From Perognathus longimembris pacificus (taxonomy: Eukaryota > Chordata > Mammalia > Rodentia > Heteromyidae), in contig NC_063174.1 of the NCBI RefSeq assembly GCF_023159225.1, positions 26,805,983 through 26,869,982 on the forward strand: a stretch of DNA of 64,000 bases, in the 5' to 3' direction. The notes beneath the pieces are model-generated. The model saw only the letters and a list, made by a program, of their open reading frames with translations. It was not told the origin of the DNA and made no database searches. The translations under genes were made by a program, and so were the position numbers. Positions 32,306 to 42,050 of the stretch are shown piece after piece. Numbering within the stretch: the first letter of the stretch is position 1; the number at the start of each line of letters is the position of its first letter.

Positions 32306-33010
32306 TTACTATTAACTGAATTCCAAAATTAATTAAGTGCCACGAATTTTTCCCTCTTCCTGGTCTATATTCCTGGATATCTCCATACCATTTACTCTCC
32401 TTAACTTCTCCACTCTATGACAATTTCTCAGATTCTCCTTGATTTTGATTATGCTAGCTGTTCTAAAGAGTACTGGTCAGTTAGCTTGTAAAAAATGTTC
32501 TTCAAAGTGGGGTTAGATGGTGATTTTTATTATAGTTAGACTGGGGCTATTGGAGATTTTAAAACACAAAGGTCTCATAATGAGACATATTATCAACATG
32601 CTTTTTTATTGATCATGTTTACCTTGATTACCTTTTTCCACTGTAGAGTTCTTTCCTCTTTTTGCTCCTTACTCATCATTCCAAGCTCATGACAAAGCAC
32701 AGCTCACAATTAGGTAGGGAATGAAACTGCAACTTTATGAAATAGTTGTGAGAATCTTCTTTCATATGGAAAATGTAGGGCCTCTTCCTTATTTGTATAT
32801 TTATTCAATCATGGATTCATGACTATTTGTACTTCAGGATATAATTTAGTCCCACCTTCTTCATTTTGTTGCACAAATTATCTAGGTTTGCTGATTGGCA
32901 GTTTTTAAGTTGGCTGCTGTGTTAGCACCTCTTTTAACATACCTGGCTTGTTCATTTTTTAATTTTCAATATATTTTCACTCACTGGATTAAAAATGTTC
33001 TAGATTCATC
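32306..33010. mobile_element. Ancient L1M-type fragment
   Basis: 'tggtacattactattaactg', 'gacaatttctcagattctcc', 'gttagactggggctattgga' and 'atttattcaatcatggattc' appear in the order of a block common in mammalian L1M/L1ME elements. I am not sure of its orientation. It begins where the ORF1-like sequence stops. Confidence 0.55.
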
Positions 33011-33090
33011 TTGTATATGGCCTGACTCACCTCTAGGATCAGACTTTTTTTGCATAGTCATTTTTTTTTAATTGGGGCTATCACATGCTT

Positions 33091-33190
33091 GCTTCTTCCT
33101 TCCTTCCTCTCTTTCTTCTTCCTTTCTTTCCTTTCCTCGTTCCTTCCTTCCCTCCTTCCTTTCTTCTTTCTTTTTCCCTTTCTTTGTTTT
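33091..33190. repeat. (TTCC)n-type pyrimidine tract
   Basis: About 100 bases, almost all C and T. Confidence 0.95.
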
Positions 33191-33224
33191 GTTGCTGTTG
33201 TTATTTGGCTTTCTTTGTTTTAAA

Positions 33225-33545
33225 AATTATTTTTATTGTTATTTTTTATCCCGCCTCCTTTTTATTGTTATTATAAGATGATATGCAGAAAAGTTACAGT
33301 TACATAAGTTATGTAATGAGTACATTTCTTTTCAGAAATGTTACCCCTTCTCTCAGTCTCACTTTCAGTATTTTCCCTTCCCACAACTTGTATAGTTCAT
33401 TCTCAACATAGTGTCTAGTGAGTACCACTGCTGCACTTGTTCACCCTTTGTTGCTCCATTTTGATGTCTTCCCCTTGCCCTCCTAAAGACAGCTAAACAA
33501 ACAAGATAAAAAGAAAACCAAACAAAAACAACAACAAAGAAGAAA
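33225..33545 (-). mobile_element. L1-type 3' end, longest copy of this tail family
   Basis: Complement order: 'gttattataagatgatatgc', 'gagtacatttcttttcagaa', 'tcaccctttgttgctccatt', then the A/C-rich 'aacaaacaagataaaaagaa'. It extends the family's known 5' side beyond the copy at 18557. Confidence 0.75.
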
Positions 33546-35600
33546 AACTCTTGTTTTCATTTCCTGGAGTTCATTTTGATAAATCTTACTTTATATATTC
33601 AGAGTGGTGTGGTTTTTAAGTATTCCAGTTTGTACTCAAGTTAAATACTATCAGGAAAAGAGAAAGACACGAATAACTTTCCTCATAATTATTGCACAAT
33701 TTATTTTGACACCTTAGTCTAGCTTCCTACAAGACAGACACTATATTATAGTTTTATTCCCTCAAAAAATATTACTCTGGTTGGAATTTTCCGTCTTAAC
33801 TTTATACCCTTAGAATATTAACTAACATTTTCCAATTCATCTAAATATTGTTAAACAAGTATTCCAAGAATTAGATGTCAGTAACATTAAATATCTTAAC
33901 AGCAGGAGTCCATCAATATTGGAAAATTAATATTCTCAGCCTTTTCTTAAGAACATGTAATGGATTTCATAAATCCCATTCACTGTGTGTATGGCTATCA
34001 TCATTTTTATTATATTAAGGAAAGATGCTTTCACAGCACACATGAAATGCATAATCATCACCTAAAATATCATTTCATAAATAGGAAATGCAGTTCAATG
34101 AATATATACTAAGAACTGCATTTAAAGTTAATTGTGTTATTCCTCCCCCCAACAAAGCTACATTTTTACTTACAGATACAGGGTTCAATTCAACTGTCTG
34201 TGTCAACTGGCATAATCTGTTTATTAAGCTTACGATGGGATTAAAACATTTCAGTGAGAAGGGGGAAAATAAAATATTCTTTTGTTAAATTAAGTTTGCC
34301 ATTCAAAGGATTTGTTCATTTGGGCCTTCAAGTTCTACTTTTCAGTGTGCGAGTGCCTAGAATGTAATATCTTTGCTTCAAAGGCTTTTGCTTTCAAATT
34401 TAACTTTTACTTTGAAAGTAACTGAAAAGAAACTAAGTGTATCAGAACCGTACCTAATCTCCTAGGAGTCAGCATTGCATCAAGTTTATTAAAATTAAAC
34501 CCTTCTCTTTTTTTCTCTCCTCAAATAGGCATCTGGTAACAAAAGGCAAATAATCTGGGTTGTGATAAAAAAAAAAAAAGGCAATGTTTTTCCTTCTCTG
34601 GTTCATTTGGAAAAGTTGCTTTGCTAATTGAGAAAATTTTAATGAATTTTACTTGCATTAGCAGAAAGGTGATTGCTTTATGGTGACAATGTACTCATTT
34701 GAGAAAGTCATTACATTTATGTATTGTGTTTTCATGTAAATACTTTTGCCAAAATGTATTAGCAAGGAATATAATATTATGGTTCATGGTTCATGTAGTA
34801 TCTGAAAAGAATAATTGTATAAGTAATCAGTGAAAACAAAGCAAATGTTCCTCTTGGGTTTGTACAATAAAAATGGAATTAAAATTATTCAGGCTCAAAA
34901 ATGCAAATATAATACATCTCTGCCAGCCAAAAAAAAAATAAAACTTTCAAAGCAAAACTTGTACATTCAATTTCTCCAAAAGTCTTAGCTTGATTACAAA
35001 ATCAAACTCATCAAAACATTCATGCATTTTTTCCCAAAGTAATCAAATATTAAAATTATCCCTGAGTTTTCTGAGTAGGCTCACTGATATTCAGAATACA
35101 TTCTGGGGAAATAAAATGCTAATCAGCACAGCTGCAGCAACCAAAGTAGCACTTTAATGTATTAAACGGTAGCATAAGATTAAATTCATGGTAAACTTAA
35201 GAGCAAACAACCAATATTAATTTAAACAGATTAAATCTTGGGAAAGGGCAAAGTTGAGAAGTGATCTGAACCTACAACCCAAGTTCTGAGAATAGGCCTC
35301 GATTTAGACAACAGCACCCCCTACTGAAAGTTTGGGTCTGCCTGGACAGGCATTTTGTTGACTACACAGAAAAGATGAAAAGAGAAGTGCATGTCCTGGG
35401 ATGGTCAAATCTCCAGTGGGCACAGTGACCAAGCTGGGACTCCAAGGGCATCAGCAAACCCAAAATCATCTGAAAAGGGAGAAACTTGGATACCAGAAAA
35501 GGGCAATGAGAAATAGTAGGTAAAAGAGAAACAGTGATGAGTTGTGTGAGAAGGAAGGAGTTAGTGTTTAGTTATGTTGATAAATGTTTCATATTGCTGT
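33546..35600. other. Repeat-poor, AT-rich block
   Basis: About 2 kb with no mobile element recognised. 34560-34920 is rich in TAAT-type cores ('gctaattgag', 'gcattagcag'). No coding ORF. Confidence 0.45.
35314..35327 (-). promoter_or_regulatory. CTCF-like motif
   Basis: GCACCCCCTACTGA matches 12 of 14 core positions in reverse complement. Confidence 0.3.
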
Positions 35601-35640
35601 TGGCAATGTGTGTGTGTGTGTACATGCATATACACTTATA

Positions 35641-35870
35641 CTGGGGCATGAACTCAGGGCCTGGGCACTTTCCCTTAGATTTTTTCTCTTAAGGCTGATA
35701 TTTCACCATTTCTGCCACAGCTCCATCCACTTCCCACTCTTGGTGATTAGTTGGAGATAAGAGTCTCACAGACCTTCCTGCCTGAGCTAGCTTCTGGCTT
35801 CTAATGGTGATCCTAAGATCTATGTCTCCTGAGTAGGTAGAATTACAGACATGAGCCACTGGTGCCTGGC
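35641..35870 (-). mobile_element. B1-Geo composite SINE
   Basis: 'ctggggcatgaactcagggc' to 'gagccactggtgcctggc'. The (TG)n at 35608-35622 lies in its tail side. Confidence 0.85.
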
Positions 35871-36124
35871 TCTTTTTTTATTTCTTAATTTCTGCCCATG
35901 CTTTGAGTTCATACTTGAGTGCTGCCTCCTCCAAGGATTCTTTGGTGATAACCTTCCCACAAATCAGTACTTCTCAATATAAAGAACTGTATAATTTCAT
36001 CTTTAATTTGAATGAGGTAGGAGTAGAATGCTCCACGGAGCAGCTACTAAAAGAAAAGGGCAATGAAGGGAACTTGGTTTCATCCCATCCTTCATACTTC
36101 CACATATATTTGCAATAAACTCAC

Positions 36125-36205
36125 TATTGAGGAAGAGTAGTTGAACTTAGGGCCTTATGCTCACAAAGCAGGTAAATTACCACCTCAACCATGGCCTCAG
36201 CTCCT
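36125..36205 (-). mobile_element. ID-type SINE, diverged
   Basis: 'gaggaagagtagttgaactt', 'agggccttatgctcacaaag' and 'cctcaaccatggcctcagct'. Confidence 0.55.
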
Positions 36206-36579
36206 TCCTCCTCTTTTTTGGGTTTAGTTATTTTTCAGTAGGGTCTTGTTTTTTGTTTGTTGGTTTGTTTTCTGTTTTGGTTTTTTTCTGGCTCCTGAGA
36301 TAAATGCAGACATACAATGAGGGAGATCATGGGAATAGTCTTTATTAGACTGCTGAAAAGTTTTTTGTCCACTCTTTCTTTTTTCCTTCATTCTTCTGTG
36401 TGGAATATGGATAGTGGATGGCCTAGGGAATGAGGATCATGTATGATAAAACAGAAGAAAAGAGTTTGGTGCTGGTTGCTCATGCCTGTAATCCTAGCTA
36501 CTCAGGAGGCTGAAATCTGAGGATCAAGATTCAAAGCAAGCCTGGACAAAAAAGTCCCCAGGAGTCTCTTATAACAAAT

Positions 36580-36660
36580 AGTACAAGAAATGTGCCCGTG
36601 GCCTTACATATGAAACTGTAACCCCTCTGTACATCACTTTGACAATAAATAAGTAATTAT
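36580..36660 (+). mobile_element. L1-type 3' end inserted in a SINE
   Basis: 'tacatatgaaactgtaaccc', 'ctctgtacatcactttgaca' and an 'aataaataa' tail, resuming after the IDL-Geo copy as 'taagtaattattttt'. Confidence 0.75.
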
Positions 36661-36661
36661 T

Positions 36662-36865
36662 ATTATTATTTTTTGGCCAGTCCTGGGCCTTGGACTCAGG
36701 GCCTGAGCACTGTCCCTGGCTTCCTTTTGCTCAAGGCTAGCACTCTGCCACTTGAGCCACAGCGCCACTTCTGGCCGTTTTCTGTATATGTGGTGCTGGG
36801 GAATCGAACCCAGGGCCTCATGTATACGAGGCAAGCTCTCTTGCCACTAGGCCATATCCCTAGCC
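36662..36865 (-). mobile_element. IDL-Geo SINE, innermost of three nested elements
   Basis: 'ttttggccagtcctgggcct' to 'tatccctagcc'. TSD TAAGTAATTATT at 36650-36661 and 36866-36877. It is nearly identical in subfamily markers to the copy at 52429. Confidence 0.95.
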
Positions 36866-37005
36866 TAAGTAATTATTTTTAAAAAAGAAAAAAACTGGAA
36901 GTGATGCTGTAACTTAAGTGGTACAGCACTAGCCTTGAGCACAAAGAGGCTCAGGGACAGTGTCCAGGCCCTGAGTTCAAGCCCCACAGTTGACAAAAAA
37001 ACACA

Positions 37006-37650
37006 ACAACAACAAACGAAGAGAAGCTAGGCTAGTCTTAAGCCACTGATACTTTAGGTTTTCTGATATTTACAAATCAAGCCTTAAACTAAGTAATATA
37101 AAGAAAGAGCCAATTTTCAACCTCTAGGGTTTTTTTTGTGTGTGTGTCTGTTAATTACATCTGAAACTGTGGCAGCCATTCTGTAGCCATGAGGGGAATC
37201 TTCCTGAGGTCACAGCCAAATCTAACCATGGACAGTTAATTACATAACGTCAACCAGTCCTGGAGCTATCTTCCTATGGATTCTTTTGTTGTGTAGGAAA
37301 AGATACTTTATTATTGGCTATACTCTTGAGTTGGTGAATTCTCTTTCTTGTACATAAAGCAGCTAGAAGTAGCTCTTACAGGGTTTAATGGTTTTTAATG
37401 GTTGAAACTATATGCTCCTCCAGGAAAGACTCAGCTAACCAAAGATCCAGAAGTTGTATTAAGTATGATGGTTAACCAAGATATGTTATAAAACATTTAG
37501 CAAATATAAAACAGAATTCCACCCACCCACCATAACCACAATGATAATGTTGGCTTTATAATATTTTTAAGTATTATTGTGTAACTACTTATATGTCTTC
37601 ATATAGGTAACTAATCTACCTTTATCTTCCACTGAACAGAAATAAAATTT
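37006..37650. other. Intergenic, no recognised element
   Basis: Mixed-composition sequence without SINE or ORF of note. Confidence 0.4.
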
Positions 37651-37654
37651 CTGG

Positions 37655-37970
37655 CCAGATATGGTGACTCACACCTGTACTTGTAGCTATTTGGGAGGTG
37701 GAAACTTACAAGTTTGCAGTTCAAACCCAGTCTAGGCAAAATGACACTAAGACCTCATCTCAACCAATAAAAAGCTGAGTGCATGGCATGTACCTGTCAT
37801 CACAGGTAAAGAGAAGGCATAAATAGGAAGATTAAAGTCCAGTCCCTGAAATACACATGAGCAGAAATGTGAGACTTAGTTCAAAATAAAGAGCAAAGCA
37901 AAAAGGGCTGGGGGTTGGCTCAAGTGGTAGAGCACCTGAGCAACATACACAGAACCAGTATTGTAAAAAA
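37655..37970 (+). mobile_element. Trimeric 7SL-7SL-ID composite SINE
   Basis: First 7SL-like part 'agatatggtgactcacacct' (37662), second 'gctgagtgcatggcatgtac' (37772), then ID-like 'gggctgggggttggctcaag' (37906) with its own B box and A tail. Confidence 0.6.
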
Positions 37971-37986
37971 AAAAAAAAAAAAAAAA

Positions 37987-38172
37987 CCTGGGAATGTGGC
38001 TTAGTGGTCAAGGGCTTACCTAGCATGCATGAAGCCCTGGATTCAATTCCTCAGCACTACATCCACAGAAAAAGCTGGAAGTGACGCTGTGGCCCAAGAG
38101 GTAGAGTTTCTAGCCTTGAAGAAGCTAAGGACAGTACTCAGGTCCTGAGTTCAAGCCCCAGGAATGGCAATA
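37987..38172 (+). mobile_element. IDL-Geo SINE, older subfamily
   Basis: 'cctgggaatgtggcttagtg' to 'ccccaggaatggcaa'. It inserted in or after the A tail of the trimeric SINE. Confidence 0.85.
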
Positions 38173-38349
38173 AAATAAAAAGCAAACAAACAACAAAATA
38201 CTATGGACAAGCTATAAGAAGCACCTACCTGGGAATTCAGAAAAGTAAATTCAAAACTTAAAATAAAGCCACAATGGTGGGGAGTTCAGGGAATTGCTGA
38301 CAACAGTTCCTGACTATTGTATAATGATCATGGCAGTGGTGGAGATTTT

Positions 38350-38614
38350 GTTTTGTTTTTAGTGCCTGTTGTGGGACTTGAACTCAGAGCCTGGATGCTG
38401 TCCATGAACTTTTGTTGATCAAGGTAAGCACTCTACCACTTGAGCCACAACTCTACTTGTAGTTTTTTTTGTTGTTGTTGTTGTTGTTGTTATTGTTTTA
38501 GTGGAGATAAGAGTCTCACAGACCTTCCTGCCTAGGCTGGTTTCAAACTGTGATCCTCAGATCTCAGCCTCCTGAGTAGCTAGGGTCTACAGGTGTGAGC
38601 CACCAGTGCCCAGT
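38350..38614 (-). mobile_element. B1-Geo composite SINE
   Basis: 'gtgggacttgaactcagagc' to 'gagccaccagtgcccag'. TSD AGTGGTGGAGATTTT (38335-38349) and AGTGGTGGGGATTTT (38615-38629). A (GTT)n expansion sits in the bridge. Confidence 0.92.
38468..38496. repeat. (GTT)n in SINE bridge
   Basis: Triplet run inside the SINE at 38350-38614. Confidence 0.9.
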
Positions 38615-38854
38615 AGTGGTGGGGATTTTTTTTTTCAATGCATGCTTTTAGCTATTTAGCTTCTGCTGACAGCAAACTCTTCCTGGCCAGGGTCTGGAAT
38701 GAGAAACTTCTAAAGCAGTACAAATCTGTTTTTCTTTATTCTTCTTTCTTTTTTATACTCTCTCTGACCTAAAGTGAGGCCAGTCGAGAATTGGTGTCAC
38801 AGGAGATAGAGCAGAGTGCAGAAGGAGTCTCACTATTCTCTCTTGCTTGGGTTT

Positions 38855-38925
38855 TCAGTGCTAGGGTAGAATACAGGGTCTCCTGCATGGTAAGCACTCC
38901 TACTACCGTGTGGGCCCAGTCCTGT
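38855..38925 (-). mobile_element. ID-type SINE, partial
   Basis: 'ttcagtgctagggtagaata' and 'cctgcatggtaagcactcct' resemble ID in reverse. Confidence 0.5.
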
Positions 38926-39100
38926 GGTAGTGGGGGGCTTCTTTAGCACTCAGGACTAAATCTCCCCCTTTTTTGTCCAGAGGAGCCAGGAAAAGAGGCA
39001 TTTGGAGCAGGAGAGTGTGGAAGAAATCTGAAAGGACAGATTTTGAGAATGAACCCAGTTCTGTGAGTGAACTAGTTGTATATGAAGGAATGTATCAAAA

Positions 39101-39262
39101 AAGAAAGGAAGGAAGAGAGGAAGGAAAGGAGGGAGGGAGGGAGGGAGGGAGAAAGGGAGGAAGGGAGGGAGGGAGGAAGGAAGGAAGGAAGGAAGGAAGG
39201 AAGGAAGGAAGGAAGGAAGGAAGGAAGGAAGAAAGAAAGGAAGGAAAAAAAGGCAGGCAGGC
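39101..39262. repeat. (GGAA)n / (GGGA)n purine tract
   Basis: About 160 bases, all purines until a short (GCAG) end, with a (GGGA) block near 39132-39170 and (GGAA) near 39176-39230. ORFs across it are artefacts. Confidence 0.97.
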
Positions 39263-39722
39263 AAAAAAAACAAGCAAAATCGAAAACAGAAATATTAGAA
39301 CTGAAATATATAACTTAAAGATCTTTCTAGATAAGATTAGTAGCAAAATTAAGAGAATAAATAGCTAAGCACTTCAACTAGATCAATATCATTTATCCAG
39401 TAGGAACAAATACATTATCCAATTGGAAGATGTTACTCCATTGTCCTCAGGAGGAAATCTCATGCACACCAAGAAGCTTGTTACTCTTCACCTTTTAGAA
39501 ACAGGTAAAAATTCTCTCCTTCAGCCTTGAGGTGTCCTCCTGGACTTGACCTGTGGCTGGTGGCTGCTGCTGCTCTTTAATTTTTCTGGGTCACGCTGCA
39601 GGATGGCCTTGTCATGGAAAGTGAAAATATGAATGCTGTATGAAAACATTATGCTTTTGATAAAAAACTAATAGTTAAAACCAAAGCTACTATTTAAAAT
39701 GTTTCCTCTTTCACTAAACAGA
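39263..39722. other. Intergenic, no recognised element
   Basis: Separates two long purine/pyrimidine tracts. No gene seen. Confidence 0.35.
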
Positions 39723-39889
39723 TGTCTTTCTCTTTCCCCTCTCTCTTCCCTCTCTCCTCTCCCCTTCCCCCTCTCCTTTCCCTTTCCCTCTCCTTGTCCT
39801 CTTCTGCTCATTCTCCCTCTTCTTCTCCCTTTTCCATCTCCCTCCCTTCCTCCCTTTCTCCCTCTCTCTCCTCTTTCCTTCCTTTTAGT
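39723..39889. repeat. C/T-rich pyrimidine tract
   Basis: About 165 bases, nearly all pyrimidine on the + strand, irregular (TTCC, CTCC, TCTC). Confidence 0.95.
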
Positions 39890-40052
39890 TTGCTTTGTAC
39901 ACACTCACCTCTCTATTTGAACAGATTTTGTTGTTAAATTGTATTGGCCTCCTTTAGATTTTTTAAATTTTTTTCTTGGATTTACCTTCTAATTTATTTA
40001 ATTACAAGTATTAGATACCTTGTTAGGCCTCTTAAAATAGTATGTCTTTGGG

Positions 40053-40138
40053 GTAAGGATGTAGTTCAGTGGCCAAGCACTTGCCTAGCATGCCTAAGAC
40101 CATGGGTTTGATTCCCCAGCACTGCAAAAAGAAAAAAA
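40053..40138 (+). mobile_element. ID-type SINE
   Basis: 'tggggtaaggatgtagttca', 'acttgcctagcatgcctaag' and a perfect B box 'gggtttgattcc', with an A tail. Confidence 0.85.
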
Positions 40139-40740
40139 ATACAATTGGTCTCTTAAAACAGATTTTTGTTCTCCATTTTAAACAAGATTCCTAGCAATAA
40201 TCATAACATCCAAAACACTCATTTGAAATGATTAACATTAGCAGCTATTTCTCAGTGTTGGTAGCAACTGTAGCCCAGTTTGCCATCTTCATTATACCCC
40301 ACATTCAGCCAATCTGGCCTCAGAACCAGCAAAAACATTTTGATCTCTTGTTTTCTTCTGTCTACCAGGGCACAGAAACAAACACTTGGCTGTTGAGTAT
40401 AAGAAGCAAGTCTGGCTGAGAATGCCATCCCTGGGCTGTTTTCTCCCATCTGTCCAAATAAGAGTTCTTGATATTTGATGCCAGACCATGACTCAAAGCT
40501 AGCCATGATGTCCTCACTCTCGCAGCAAATGGAAAATGAATGCTAAGAGGAATAATAACAAGACTGAATAAGAACTACAGGACCTCTGGCAAAGGGGTCT
40601 TCCTCACAGTAAAGTGCTCACAGATCTCAGAAAAGTGCTCCATCAATGTGAGAAGCCCAGGCCACTCTTTGGAAAGCTGATCTACTTTCTCTTGAATTTC
40701 CTGACCATCACAGCTCAGAAGACTTGCTTCTTTCTCTTTT
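40139..40740. other. Intergenic, no recognised element
   Basis: No SINE or coding signal. Overlapping minus-strand ORFs of 65-106 aa run partly into the next SINE and are not credible genes. Confidence 0.4.
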
Positions 40741-40744
40741 TCTG

Positions 40745-41400
40745 TGTCGGTCCTGGGGCTTGAACTCAGGACTTGGACACTATCCCTGAGATTCATTTTG
40801 CTCAAGACTAGTACTTTATTGTTGGGTTTGTAGCCCCCCTCCCCCCACACGCGCTCCCCTGACCCGTGGGAGAGACGGGGAAGGCACACCCCCAACCGGT
40901 GGAGCCAAGAAAGGAAAGGGTCGGCAGGCCGCCTGCACCCAGCCCTCCCTCACCAGAGGACAATCAGATGGCCTGGGAGTCAAGTCGGTGCAAGATCTCA
41001 TTTATTGGGGATGTAAGTGCTACTAATATAAGGCACAGGAGCCAATCAGGTCTAACATTGGCAGGAAGGGGAGGCATGAGCTGTCCATCAAGAGCGGAAG
41101 ATTCGGGGTGTAACAGCCCACAGAACCACCTCCGGGTTATAACCAAAGGCACTTGTAGCAGCTGCGCCGCCATCTTAGCCACACGTGGCCCCAAGACTGA
41201 GCAACAGGCAGGGCCAGCTAGTTGACTTCCAGGTGTGCCCCACACTCTATCACTTGAGCCACAGCTCTACTTCTGGCTTTTTGGATAGTTTAATGAACAT
41301 AAGTCTCATGGCCTTTCTGGCCTGAGGTGGCTTCAAACCATGATCCTCAGGTCTCAGCCTCCTGAGTAACCAAGATCTGAGGCATGAGCCACCAGTGCAC
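40745..41400 (-). mobile_element. B1-Geo composite SINE split by a solo LTR
   Basis: The right-monomer part (40745-40819, 'gtcctggggcttgaactcag') and the rest (41245-41400, 'cacttgagccacagctctac...gagccaccagtgcac') join cleanly when the LTR is removed. Confidence 0.9.
40820..41244 (-). mobile_element. Solo LTR, class II (IAP/ERVK-like), 425 bp
   Basis: On the minus strand it starts TGTGGGGC and ends ACCCAACA. It is GC- and CpG-rich compared with its surroundings. On that strand AATAAA (complement of 'catttattgg' near 41000) is present. TSD CTTTAT (40814-40819) and CTCTAT (41245-41250), 6 bp with one mismatch, as expected for ERVK-like integration. No internal coding region remains. Confidence 0.85.
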
Positions 41401-41564
41401 AGGCTGCTTGCTTACTTTTCAAGGAACAATCTTAGAGTATTTTTCTATGTGCTGATCACACACCTTGATTAAGAATAAAATAAAAATATTTTCAGTGTTT
41501 TATTGTATAAACATTGGGCTGTGTACCTTTGCTCTTTGGAGGAGGGTGTTTGTTTTTAGTGTTG

Positions 41565-41795
41565 TTTTAGTTATGTTTGAGATAGAATCTCACTTTACAT
41601 TAGGGCCAACATGGATTGAAATTCCCTTGGTGCTTCCTCTTTTCACTGGGACTCAGGTGCGTGCCACTGCACCAAGCATTGGTTGAGAAGGAATCTTGTG
41701 CATGTTTTAAGTGCAGGCTTGCCTTAAGCCATATCCCTCTATCCCCACCTCCCAAGTAGCTAGGATTACAGGTATAAATCACCATGCACAATTAG
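41565..41795 (-). mobile_element. 7SL-derived composite SINE, old
   Basis: 'ttgagatagaatctcacttt', 'ggtgcgtgccactgcaccaa' and 'tagctaggattacaggtata' show two 7SL-like ends in one orientation, with an ID-like stretch between them. Confidence 0.55.
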
Positions 41796-41839
41796 TACCT
41801 TTACTATTTATATTTCTTTGTTTTAAATAAACATTGTAT

Positions 41840-42050
41840 ACTAGGCATTGGTATCTCATGCCTGTAAGCCTAGCTACTCTGGAAGCTGGAACTGAGCCAG
41901 TCTGAGCAGGAAAGCCCACAAGAAAGACTTATTTCTAATGAATCACCAAAATGCCAGAAGTAAGGCTGTGGCTCCAGGAGTAGAGTGATCAAACAAAGCT
42001 CAAGAACAGCATTCAGGCCCTGAGTTCAAGCCCTAGAACTGACATAAATC
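41840..42050 (+). mobile_element. B1-Geo composite SINE
   Basis: 'actaggcattggtatctcat', bridge 'gagcaggaaagcccacaaga', right monomer 'aaggctgtggctccaggagt'. Confidence 0.85.

Larger units (their letters stand above)
36460..37000 (+). mobile_element. B1-Geo composite SINE split by two nested insertions
   Basis: The left part (36462-36575, 'ggtgctggttgctcatgcct') and right monomer (36892-37000, 'ctggaagtgatgctgtaact...caagccccacagttgac') belong together. Between them lie an L1-type tail and, inside that tail, an IDL-Geo SINE. Confidence 0.8.

Noticed and set aside
38973..39368. 131-aa ORF on the + strand (and overlapping ORFs on both strands)
   Set aside because: It is a translation of the GGAA/GGGA purine tract; all frames are open because the tract lacks stop codons.
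40866..41225. 119-aa ORF in GC-rich sequence
   Set aside because: It lies inside the solo LTR and is explained by its high GC content; it matches no retroviral gene.
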